This document shows positions 10,586 to 19,954 of a DNA stretch of 20,042 bases, in pieces. The DNA is from Cudoniella acicularis. Taxonomy: Eukaryota > Ascomycota > Leotiomycetes > Helotiales > Helotiaceae. Every line of letters starts with the position of its first letter. Within the stretch, counting starts at the first letter, position 1. Position numbers and translations under genes: made by a program. The DNA is taken from assembly GCA_013054445.1 (NCBI GenBank), contig JAAMPI010001091.1, positions 1-20,042 of the forward strand, written 5' to 3'. The notes beneath the pieces are model-generated. The model was not told the DNA's origin. It made no database searches and saw only the letters and a program-made list of their open reading frames with translations.

Positions 10586-13081
10586 TTAAATCAGATACCC
10601 AATGCAGATTATTATGCAAGTCCCGAAAACGCCATACACAGGTCTCAAAACGCCTGCTCCATTTTTCTTCCCTGTCGTTTTTGCTGATTCCGCTGCCGTT
10701 GGTGTAGATGTCGCCGCCGTCGAACTTGGAATGATGGTAGTCGTTGCGAACCCAATCCCGCCAGGTCCAATGCTGATTGTTTGTCCATTGTAAATATCCG
10801 TTGTTGGTGTTGCACCTGGTCCGTAAGTGAATGTTGTTCCTCCTATGACGACCAGAGAAGGTCCGATTTCCGAGAGTGTTACTCCTCCTGCTGTAACGAC
10901 TTGGGTTGTAGGGTTGAAGGGGTACGATAGAGTTGTAGCTTGAAGCTCTAAACCAATTGGTCCAGCTGTGATGGTGTGCCCATTGATGACGGTTGTAGTT
11001 CCTGTTGCCCCTGGACCAATCGTGAAAGTCACTCCGCTGATAATTGCAATCGTTGACCCGACTTCTGTCACCGAAAGCCCACCAGCAATTCCAAGCTGTG
11101 TCCCTGCAGTATGAGCCGCTCCTCCGAGGGTCGTGCCATCATACACAATTCCACTTGGTCCCAATGTAATGAAATCTCCGTTAAAAGCGTCAGTTTTTGT
11201 GGGCATTCCTGAACCATAAGTAACAGTGCTTCCATCGATGATAGCGACAGAAGGCCCAATAGCAGAAAACACTTGCCCATCAACAATAACAACATTGGTT
11301 GGTAGCGCTGCCAAAGGAGCCACAGTTGTTTGCGCAAATCCTAATCCTCCGGGTCCGATAGAAATAGTTTGGCCGTTTACTACAACAGTAGTTTGTGGCG
11401 CCTCTGCTCCTATAGAGTATGTCGTCCCAGAAATTACTGCGCTTGACTCTCCAACTTGAACAGGCACACCTGCGATTGTTGTTATCTCAGGAGCTGCAAC
11501 GAATATACCGCCTGCGACTTTGGTAGGAATGCTAATTATAGTCCCTAATCCAATGACCTGAGAAGGATTGATTGTGAAAGTCTGGCCGGCCTCAGTGATG
11601 GTTGTTACACTACTTCCACTGTTTCCGTTTCCAGTCCCACTGCCACTCCCACCTCCGCTTCCACCACTTCCACCTGGACTTTCAACCGGGGTGCTTCCTG
11701 CTGTAGGGACTGGGATGGTTTGAGATCCAATGATAACCTGGGTTGATGCAACAACAACCGGAACCCTACCAATTGTGGTCGTCGTTGGTTGAGGCCCTGC
11801 ATTATTTCCGGGCCCAGATCCGCTCCCTTCAGTTGTACTTCCTCCAGTCGGCGTGTCTTGTCCGGTTGGACCAATATTAATGACTGAAATCGGAGTTGGT
11901 CCATAACTTGTAGGATTTGGTAGGAAGCCCCAATCTCCTCCGTCCGTTGAATCAGCGGGTTGCTTGTTGTCTGTTTGGATAGAACCGGGATAGGATAAAG
12001 GCGGTTCAGTTGTATATTCTGTAATAGGGTTTTTGCTGGTTGTGATCACGGTGGTTGTGGCTCTCGGACCCCGAGCTGTCGAGGAAGCTGTTACTGCGTC
12101 TCCGTTTGAAGTACTACCTGCAAAAGCGTCAGAGGTACCCGCTTCCGTGCTTTTGGCTGCCTCTGAACTCAAAGCCACTGGCGCTGAAACGGCGGCCGTG
12201 TTTGTAGGAGTATCTGTACAATAGGTTGGCGGAGTAAATTCCGGGGTTGTTGAGAACGAAGTAATCGATGCATTGCCAGTAATTGTGACGGTGACTGTAT
12301 TCGTGTTTGGGTTAATTATCCAGACAGTTACTGGCTCATTAGGCGCAAGTGATGAGCAAGTTCTAGAGGTAGTTGTGTTAAAACCCCAAGTTGGGTAGGC
12401 ACTTGAAGAAGGTACAGTTAATGTCACAGATCCGGTGCTACTTGTATAACTTGTGGGACTTGAAGTAGAGGTACTACTTGTGACAGAGGCATAGGTGCTT
12501 GGGAAGCCGGTACTCCGGGATGAAATTGTCGCGTTTGACCATATAGATGAAGAGCTATTCGATGAAATCGCAAATCCCGAGGTTGGAAATGGCTTCTCCG
12601 AGCCTGTAGACCAGGTCGCCGATGAAGGCATAGAAGGTATGGTTGAGCTGGTTCCTTCAGAGTCCACAGTTGTGCCTCCAAAGTTCACGGATGTGCCTGA
12701 ATCTTCTCCCTGTTGCGTCGTCGTTTGAGCAGCTCCATCATCTGAAGTCGAAGTTGAAATCGAAGGCGCAGCAGTCGGTACTAGGACGGGACCGGGTGTT
12801 TCGGTTGAAGTAGCAGGTGGTTTAGGAAGAAGGCTTCTTGAAATTGGACCCTTCCCAGCATTCACGGCGAAGTCATTGACGGATATTGATTTGGTCTGCG
12901 ATGTAGACGTGGAAGAAACATTGGGAAAGGATGGGTACTGATTGTCTGCAGCACGCGGTCAGTGATCGCTTTGTGGTGTGCTTTGAATTGAAGATATACC
13001 TAATCTTTTGCCGAAACTTCTTGCTGCCACCGAACTGAGCTGAATGGCAGCCAAGAGCAGCGCCGTACGAAAGAAAAGCAT
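10586..13081 (-). CDS. secreted Ser/Thr/Gly-rich repeat protein, probable GPI-anchored wall protein (813 aa)
   Basis: Exons are 13081-13000 and 12945-10586; the 54-nt intron (12999-12946) has donor GTATAT, branch CTGAC and acceptor GCAG. Exon 1 supplies a signal peptide (MLFFRTALLLAAIQLSSVAA) followed by SFGKR, a Kex2-type dibasic site at residues 25-26. Residues about 40-460 are a Ser/Thr/Pro-rich stalk, likely O-mannosylated, with a Gly/Ser linker near 463-485. Four degenerate repeats of about 65 residues follow at about 518-575, 576-640, 643-707 and 710-772, sharing a pattern like GxTFTYGPGATPTT, then NGQTISIGPGG. The C-terminus has a small-residue site in KKNGAG and a hydrophobic tail ending CIIICIGYLI, as in GPI signals. 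Role in the wall or surface is inferred from architecture; no catalytic domain is seen. Short AUGs upstream (near 13108 and 13137) may lie in a leader or a 5' UTR intron. Confidence 0.85.
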
Positions 13082-14581
13082 GCCTCCAGCTATCTGAACA
13101 AAGCACACATGAGTGAAGTATGTATGTCAGTAACGCATACAATGTCTGCCACACTAAAGTTGATAGAGAATGGCAGATTTCCAAAAAGCATTGAGGGGCG
13201 ATGAGATCAGATGGAAGATCTTTTCGGGGTCTGAGCGAGCGACAAATGCGATGCGGCGCAAAACGATTGTGGGGGAGAAACAAAAAAGATCCGAGGCAGG
13301 CCGAAGGTTCCTTGCTGCGACGTTATGGCTTCATGGTAAAATGTGAGGTCTGCAAAGGGTGAGTGCAGGTGGCAGAATGGAGGTCAAGTACTATCTATCA
13401 GGTGCTGACGAATATGCTACAATAGCATAGCATACCGGTACTACCCAGAAATTAACGTTCTCAAGCCGTGAACGCCGTCGAGGAACGCGTGCAAGTCGAT
13501 TCGACGCCTGAGAGCCCATCCTGCCGGGCGGTGATCCCAATCTGTGCAAAGGCCTACAAGGGCCCTTGGCGGGTCGGTGGGGAGATGGTGGTGGAGAACC
13601 GGAAAGCTGAGTGTCCAGGGTAAGGATATCGTTTCTGCTAGCGCTGTGGCTCACGGGATTCGGAGAGCTCTTGAGCAGCTCTCGTTGGCTGCTGCGTGCG
13701 ATCTGGAAAGATACGCAATCAACGTTGCAGTCTAGCTACGGCCACGATATGGCTTCGCCGTGATCTCCAAGCTTGTATCACTACTCAGCTCACCGTCATC
13801 TCCCTTTTCCAGCGATACACAGCATCGATCAAGGGTAAAATACCGCCGCGAGTGGCTGGAGACAATAACGCAAGTACACAGCAGTCCATCATCCCATCCT
13901 TCTCACTGGTAAGTGGTAACACGGAAAGCCCTGCATAGCACCTGTGCAGCGCGAATCCAAGCTTTCCGTGGCTGGTATTTGCTGGGTTCTCCCCTTTTCA
14001 TCTGGTTGGTGCTGGCGGCTGATTGAAGTCATCCTATAAAACACCCCGAAGTCTCATCTCCACTCAGGCCGGAGCGTCCGTAAGGTTAACCGTAATAATG
14101 GTGAACCTTGACTGAGCCCTGTCAAACAATTTCTTAACTTTAATGCGATGACAGTTCATCGTTGTGATTGAGTGCTGTTGTACTACAGCCATTATGCCCT
14201 ATATATTTTCAGATGAGAAGAGTGAGATTTGAGGGAGTTTTTGCTGACGGCCATCTGCTGATACAGGAATCAACCCTGGTTTTTTAGCAGAGAACTTTCT
14301 CCATAGCGGGTTATCGTCAATTGCAAAAAGGCTGATTGGCAGTTATTGAACCTCGTCACTCGTCGGACCTTCTCCGTGAAGAGCAGTGCGGTGACGATTG
14401 AGGACGTTCTTGAAGACTTCAATACTCTGCGTGAAGCAGAATGAGGCCGGAAGCAGCAGGATGATTGCTTCCCCGAATACTTCCTCAAAAGGTACTTACA
14501 CCTGAGTACCAATACCCTTATATTTCCATCCTGCATAGCACACTCGTCCAGTGCAACATCAACTCGCACCAAATCATCATC

Positions 14582-14887
14582 ATGCTTCTCCAGCATGATC
14601 TCGAACAGTCTTCTTCTGCTGTACAACCACCACCAACCTCCTTTACAGTGGCCGCGCGTGATACCCAGGATAAAAGGCAAACCCCAGCGCCACTCAAGCC
14701 CAAAACACATGTCACCCAGGATATTTTGCATTCACATGGTATCGTGCACCAATCAGCCTCTCACCCCCTCATATCGACGATCGAACAATCGGCCTTTATC
14801 CTGCCATCCCGATGCGCTGGTCAATCAATCTGTCAATTGGAACATACCGAACAATACAGGCAAATTCACATTTTTTCTCTCTTGTGA
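14582..14887 (+). CDS. doubtful small protein (101 aa), unknown
   Basis: The ATG at 14582 follows a C/A-rich stretch (AACTCGCACCAAATCATCATC) that looks like a fungal leader. The product begins MLLQHDLEQSSSAVQPPP, is Gln/Ser/Pro/Thr/His-rich to about residue 60, and loses protein-like character toward the end. It has no signal peptide, membrane segment or recognisable motif. It may be the first exon of a spliced gene, part of a non-coding transcript, or chance. Confidence 0.25.
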   Translation: MLLQHDLEQSSSAVQPPPTSFTVAARDTQDKRQTPAPLKPKTHVTQDILHSHGIVHQSASHPLISTIEQSAFILPSRCAGQSICQLEHTEQYRQIHIFSLL

Positions 14888-15034
14888 TAAGTGTGATGGG
14901 ACGGCTCGACACACCCTTTATCTGCGGTACGTGACCTCCGTATGTATGCGTCTCGTCAAACTCCAAAAGAAAAATTCCAAATGATTTGAGAATCGGAATT
15001 CGAGGGCCTTGTCGCCAGGAACTCTCTCGTCTCT

Positions 15035-15273
15035 GATATGAGTGTCCTTTGCGCGGCCTTTTCCAATTGGATGAATTGATGGGATTTTTTGAGACAGGGA
15101 GCTTCCGTCCAAAGGCGTGTTGCTTACCTTTTTTCAGGTTGGAATTCCAGCAGCCAGATAATCTTGACATGAGCGTCCTTCGCACGACATCTCCCAGTTG
15201 GACGAATTGACAATTGCCGTTCGAGAGGAGAAACATGCCCAAAGGCGCATTCTTCACCTATTTTCAGGGTAGA
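15035..15273. repeat. imperfect tandem duplication, two ~109-bp copies, period ~131 bp
   Basis: Copy 1 (15035-15143) and copy 2 (15166-15273) share GA(T/C)ATGAG(T/C)GTCCTT at the head, GGA(T/C)GAATTGA in the middle and CCAAAGGCG plus TTTTCAGG at the tail. Over the first 45 aligned bases there are 10 differences, of which 9 are transitions; over the last 36 there are 9, with 6 transitions. The central 25-30 bp align poorly. Flanks also share CCAGCAG (about 15148 and 15284), so the unit may extend to the full period. The period is not a multiple of three, which argues against a coding repeat. Confidence 0.7.
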
Positions 15274-15339
15274 AAGAAAGAGGTCCAGCAGATCACAAGT
15301 GGCTCCGCAAGCTCTGCCGTGAATTCCTATGCTGGCGGG

Positions 15340-15807
15340 TCAACGATTGGCCGCTATTCGATCAGTTCCATGTGTTGTACGTAGCACAGCCCGGACTTCT
15401 TTTAGAAGATACGAAGTCACGAGCCTCAACATGACGTCGTGTTTCTCGAGTATGCAGAGTCTGTTGCAGATCCCGATTTGGCTACAAGTCGTTCCTTGCT
15501 TGCAGTAGAGAAAGAGCCCAACAATTGGTCCTTCATGGTGCAAAATAAATAAATGCAGCATTCGATGTACGGTTGCAGGTACGGACCCCGAAGACATCGC
15601 GCGAAACTTAAGGTACAGCAGCGCCAGCAACCATAAAACAATAGTTAGCACGCCAGCCTCTCTCGGCGTCGCTGGAAATTCTAAAACTCTTCCACTTGAA
15701 GATCCACTGGAATCTCCTCGTGCAAATCTACCAGTTCTTATCATTTGAAGCCCCCCATCTTCAAAAGTTGGAGTCCAGTCAGGGGCAAAAGCCAAAGGTT
15801 TTGGCAT
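15340..15807 (-). CDS. doubtful ORF with one hydrophobic segment (155 aa)
   Basis: The ATG at 15807 opens a minus-strand frame beginning MPKPLAFAPDWTPTFEDGG, with a Ser/Gly/Arg stretch and then a hydrophobic segment GVLTIVLWLLALLYLKF at about residues 52-69 followed by basic residues. The first half is plausible as a small membrane protein; the second half is Cys/His/Leu-rich and looks random. No homologue is recognised. A spliced gene using only the first part is possible. Confidence 0.22.
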   Translation of the reverse strand: MPKPLAFAPDWTPTFEDGGLQMIRTGRFARGDSSGSSSGRVLEFPATPREAGVLTIVLWLLALLYLKFRAMSSGSVPATVHRMLHLFILHHEGPIVGLFLYCKQGTTCSQIGICNRLCILEKHDVMLRLVTSYLLKEVRAVLRTTHGTDRIAANR

Positions 15808-16270
15808 TATCCTGCAAGCGCTCGGAGAAGCTCCACACCCTCATAGTGAAGGCGATATGCCTAATTGCTTACCCCAAGAAGAGTGGGAAAAACTCCACAG
15901 GACCACAGCTTCAGTAACGGGATCGTAGTCTGTCTAAAAGCCAGCTGTTTTGGTTTAACTTTTCCGCAGCGACGATCCTCGAATTACTTGGCTCAAGCGT
16001 GCTATACCTATCGCTTGCCCGCATAATACGAAGTACTTTCAGCTTAGCTGCTGACCTAACCTCATCCCTCTCGTGCCGCCACTCACGGAGCGGAGCGGGG
16101 ATCCTTCTTGCCAAGCCCGTGTCTCGCTGTCGCCGTTCATCCCCAGAAGATCTCTCTTTCAAGGTCCAGATACCGGTATACCTTGTGTGGTGAGTCGGTA
16201 CCATTGACAGCTGTCCAACAGTCCCAGATTCCATGCCGGCGCCAACCCCCTTTTCGCCCTATTATCGCTC

Positions 16271-16277
16271 TATAAAT
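16271..16277 (+). promoter_or_regulatory. possible TATA box of the A1-like gene
   Basis: TATAAAT lies 445 bp upstream of the ATG at 16722 and precedes a long C/T-rich stretch typical of fungal leaders. If used, the leader would be about 400 nt and would contain the upstream ORFs at 16591 and 16705. No transcript start was seen directly. Confidence 0.25.
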
Positions 16278-16590
16278 TTCCTCCTGTAGGTAATTCGCCG
16301 ACTTGCCTGCCGTTCTGCCCACTCGCTCGTTCGCTATCTTTCTGCACAAAATCTGTGGCGTTGACACAAGGCTGAACCTGCTGAATCTCCTACCGCGCCG
16401 CTGACTTGCCTCACTGAAAGGTTTGAAACAGCGGGCTACCGTCCACTGAACTCCCCTGAAAACGCCCCCTCCATCTTCTCGCCCGCGAAATCATTCCCCG
16501 GCCCTACCGCCCACTTCGAACAGCGGACCCCAACCCCAAAAGATCGCTTTCCTCGCCGCTCGCCGCTCGCCCCCGTATAGCGGCTGGTCG

Positions 16591-16689
16591 ATGTTCCGGG
16601 GCTCTTTTCGCTCTGCCGGCCACACGCCACGGCTCCAAACCTGCAATCCCCGGGAAACCGAGATCTCTCCAATCTCTTCTCACGACTGA
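16591..16689 (+). promoter_or_regulatory. upstream ORF 1 (32 codons) in the A1-like gene leader
   Basis: The ATG at 16591 opens 32 codons ending in TGA at 16687-16689, wholly upstream of the main start. It begins MFRGSFRSAG. If the transcript starts upstream of 16591, scanning ribosomes would meet it before the main AUG. Confidence 0.4.
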
Positions 16690-16704
16690 CAACTCTGGGA
16701 GAGA

Positions 16705-16722
16705 ATGCGCTTCGATCCTTGA
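16705..16722 (+). promoter_or_regulatory. upstream ORF 2 (MRFDP-stop) overlapping the main start as TGATG
   Basis: The ATG at 16705 has A at -3 (AGAATG), a good context. Five codons later TGA at 16720-16722 shares its A with the main ATG at 16722-16724. The first main ATG has T at -3 (poor); the in-frame second ATG at 16725 has A at -3. The arrangement suits termination-coupled reinitiation, but use depends on where the transcript begins. Confidence 0.5.
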
Positions 16723-19567
16723 TGATGAATCCGGCGTCGTGGCGGATCTGGGAATGGGTTGTTGTGGTAATATTACTTTGGGTGCGATGTATTGATGGCG
16801 TGACGACGATGACGGCTTTGAGTGTTACGCCTTCGACGCAGTGGTTAGTTATCGCTCGATTTTGTTGTACAGTATGGCTGCTAATGGGAGAAAGGTATGG
16901 CGATGATGGGACTTGGTCTGCAATTTCGATTCGAGTGGGAACGCCGCCGCAATGGGTCGATGTTATGGTCAATACTGTGAGCTCCGAGACCTGGGTTGTT
17001 GGTCCTGGTGGATGTGTTGGAAATAGTGAGTTGGATTTCGATTTGCGACTGTTATTCAATACTGGGTTATTTGAGAGGAGTTTCTTTTGTTCTGCGGAAT
17101 TGGGAGGAAAGGTCTACAAAAGGAAACAACTTATTCTGTGGAATGCGTGGGCATTCATTTCTATCGCTAAGGATTATTTTCGTCTGATCTTTGAGCTCTG
17201 CTAATATTAGTGGCATAGATTCCCTTTGTACCTCAGCACGAGGAGGAATCTTCGACCTGAGCCAATCTTCCACATGGCAAGAGCAAGGCTTCTTCAATCT
17301 AGGGGTTGACCAGCGACTTGGGGGAACGGGGTATGCGGAATACGGCTTGGACGATTTAACATTCGGGTCGACGGGCGTTACGCTGCCTTCTGCAATCATC
17401 GGTTCCATAAATACCACGGAATTCTTTGTTGGAATGTTTGGACTTGGAATAGTTCTTGGAAACTTCAAGAATGTCACATCGCTTGCTGCAATCAGTGGTT
17501 TGGTAGAGGTTGATGGGGCTATTCCCAGTCACAGCTATGGCTTTACGGCCGGAGCGAAATACCGTAAGTATATGATAATATCACTTAATTGGGATTTTCT
17601 GACAATGCATAGAGCAAAAGGGAATGCCGACGTCCTTAACACTGGGAGGCTATGATGCGAATCGAATGGTTCCAAACAATGTCTTTTTCAACCTTAATCC
17701 AAGCCAGAATCCCCAAGTAGCCATCAACTACATTTCCGTAGTTTCGTCCGGAACCTCGAATAACTGGACAACCCCAATACAACTATTGTCAACTGCAGAT
17801 CGGGTTTCAGCTATCATCGATAGTTCAACACCTTACCTCTGGTTTCCCCAATCTGTTTGCGATGTTTTTGCACAGGCTTTAGGTTTGAGCTACAATAACT
17901 CTTTGAATCTCTATACCTTTGATGGAAATGCGTCGCAACATACCGTACTAGGCAATTCTCAATTGTCTTTCACGTTTACACTTTCCGATATTTCGACCTC
18001 GCCAAACACGATCAACATTACCTTGCCATATGCAGCCTTTGACCAACAACTCACATATCCAGCTGTTCCTAATACAACATATGGCTCTGTGGAATCCTCA
18101 AAATATTATTTTCCGCTAAAACGAGCAGCTACTGAAGCGCAATATACGATTGGCCGAGCATTCCTCCAAGAAGCATACTTGATAACGAACTACGAGACAA
18201 ATTTGTTTTCTGTACATCAAGCAGTGCATACGGCTGATCCGATCTCAAACACCAGCATTGTTGCCATACCTCGTTCTTCAAACACCACCCTTTCTGGACC
18301 AGCAAGCTCAGCCAATAATAACTCGAAATCTGGAATATCTACAGGTACCATCGTCGGAATCGCCATTGGAGCTACAACTATCATTGCTCTCCTAACCCTC
18401 CTTATCTTCTACTTACGGCGCAGAGGCCATAAGAATGATTCAGATGATGAAAAATCTGTAGAGCCAACACAACCTCGATCTTTACTTGCTCGATTCCGTC
18501 GCCAACCCGGAGCACCAGCCGTTAACGAAGCTGTGGGCAGTACTAATTATGCGACTGAAGTTGGAGCAGACGCATCACATGAACGATTCGAGCTTCCTGC
18601 ACCACTCGGCCCTGCAGAATTGGATAGTGAAGCAGGAACACTTGCAAGTACAACGGAAAACGGTTCAATGACCACAGACTCGAACAATATGTCTGCATAT
18701 GAACGCGCAAGACGGAAATTGGAATCACAGCAGGCAGCAGCTTCTCACGCACACCCGATGCACGAATCGTACCCCGTAGAGAAAGCCGAAAATGATGTCT
18801 CCCCAGTTGGACATTATCGACCTCCCACCTCACATACCCTCGACACACCACTAATTTCACCGGTCGGCGAGTCTCATGGATCAATAACAATGGGCGGTCA
18901 ACCTTCCCCAGTATCTCCAGCTTTCGCCTCAGGTCCCCCTCCAGATCCAACAAGTCCGCCACCGACCTATCGAAGAATCAGTCCGGGTAATGTCGTCTAC
19001 GCGGGTCGCCTTCCGGATAATATCCAGCTTCCGAGTGTCGTACCCCGATTAATTGGGCCGGATGGAAGGACTGCTCCCGCAGAACATACTCTAATCACTG
19101 AGCCTGGAACTAATGTAAGTGGTGTCACCGATGGGACAGCAAGCACGCTTGGAAGTCAATATACCCTGAACGAACCTGCAACAGATGGCATTTACGGTGA
19201 CGCAAATCAGCGCGGAGCTTTCCCTCACAGTCCTGTTTCCAGCAGCAGTGGTACCGGTGGCATCAGTAATCTCAGCGGCAGTGTCAGCGCTGCGAGTAGT
19301 AGTAGCTTGCCAGCAGCGATTAACATCCGCGGTGGTGGTTTTGGCAGTAGCGAGCATATCATCAAGGAGGAAGACGAGTCAAAGTTCTTAATGGAGGATA
19401 TGCAGAAGTTGAAAGCGGATATGCAGGCCAGAGAGGCGATGGATCCTTATGCGGGGAGGAAACGCGTCGAGGGTGGCGATTTGGTGCATGTTCCTATTCC
19501 GGCGGAGAATAGGTTTTCTTGGGAGGAGGAGAGGATTTCTGGGACGGATGAGAGTGGGACGAGATAG
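16722..19567 (+). CDS. peptidase A1-like single-pass membrane protein, catalytic centre degenerate (850 aa)
   Basis: Exons are 16722-16843, 16895-17025, 17219-17563 and 17613-19567; introns of 51, 193 and 49 nt have donors GTTAGT, GTGAGT, GTAAGT and acceptors AAAG, ATAG, ATAG. A signal peptide (core WVVVVILLWV, likely cleaved near CIDG) precedes a pepsin-fold domain: QWYGDDGTWSAISIRVGTPP, then the first active-site loop as V-N67-T-V-S-S where active enzymes have D-T-G-S-S, then LTLGGYDANRM near 210 and the second loop as I-I-D269-S-S-T (normally D-[ST]-G-[ST]). A transmembrane helix at about 444-466 is followed by LRRRGHK, giving a type I topology, and then a tail of about 380 residues rich in Ser, Pro and Gly with PPTY at 649-652 and a charged helix near the end. 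Loss of the first Asp predicts no protease activity; similar STA/NT-type variants are, as I recall, common in fungal relatives. A role as surface sensor or binder is inference. Confidence 0.88.
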
Positions 19568-19954
19568 TTGAGTGAGTGAGTGGGATAGAAGGTGGTATAT
19601 ACATATAAGCATGGATTTGATGGGATTTAGCGATGGCGTTTCGGTCGGTCGGTCGGTTTGTGGCTCCAATTTTGGGACTATTGGGAATACATGCATACCC
19701 ACTGGGCCACTTAGATAGATGGGTGGTTGGATGGCAAAGGAAAGGAAAAATTGGTGACGAATGAGGATATGATTACATCTATATACACATCTATCTATAT
19801 CTAATTTTTCTATTTAACACTCTACCGTCCTCCCCACATCCACATATATATCTCGCAAATCTCGTGGATTAGAAATATGTAAACAGGTATTCATGTGAAG
19901 ACCTCAAGAGTAGGAGTAGGGTGGGGAGAAGACGGGGTTTTCACATCACTATGC
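19568..19954. other. 3' flank of the A1-like gene with short tandem repeats
   Basis: Just past the stop is a GAGT repeat (about 19570-19582). A TCGG tetranucleotide repeat (about four units) lies at 19641-19656. AT-rich TATATACA and ATATATAT stretches at 19596-19605 and 19780-19850 may include polyadenylation signals. No gene is seen. Confidence 0.5.

Larger units (their letters stand above)
13082..16721. other. 3.6-kb divergent intergenic region
   Basis: It separates the minus-strand wall-protein gene from the plus-strand A1-like gene, so it holds both promoters. A TATAAAA box lies at 14035-14041 and a TATAAAT at 16271-16277. The 13390-13740 and 16440-16720 parts are GC-rich, the latter probably the leader of the A1-like gene. 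It contains the tandem duplication at 15035-15273 and small ORFs at 14582-14887 (plus) and 15340-15807 (minus), listed separately. The left 200 bp may include a 5' UTR intron of the wall-protein gene ending in TTGTTCAG near 13093. No RNA gene was recognised. Confidence 0.5.

Noticed and set aside
10216..10707. 163-codon plus-strand ORF
   Set aside because: The first two thirds are AT-rich low-complexity sequence and the end is antisense to the wall-protein gene; no leader or motif supports it.
12873..13283. 136-codon minus-strand ORF overlapping the start of the wall-protein gene
   Set aside because: It is in a different frame from the signal peptide starting at 13081, runs through the intron, and ends before the second exon's frame; the spliced model explains the region better.
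13391..13654. Minus-strand Pro/Arg-rich 87-codon ORF
   Set aside because: GC-rich sequence gives long open frames by chance; there are no domain features, and it sits in the promoter area of the wall-protein gene.
15911..16234. Minus-strand 107-codon Arg-rich ORF
   Set aside because: Composition fits chance translation of a GC-rich region upstream of the A1-like gene; no motif and no leader.
16436..17059. 207-codon minus-strand ORF across the 5' end of the A1-like gene
   Set aside because: It lies antisense to coding exons with good splice signals and protein motifs; its own translation is low in recognisable features.
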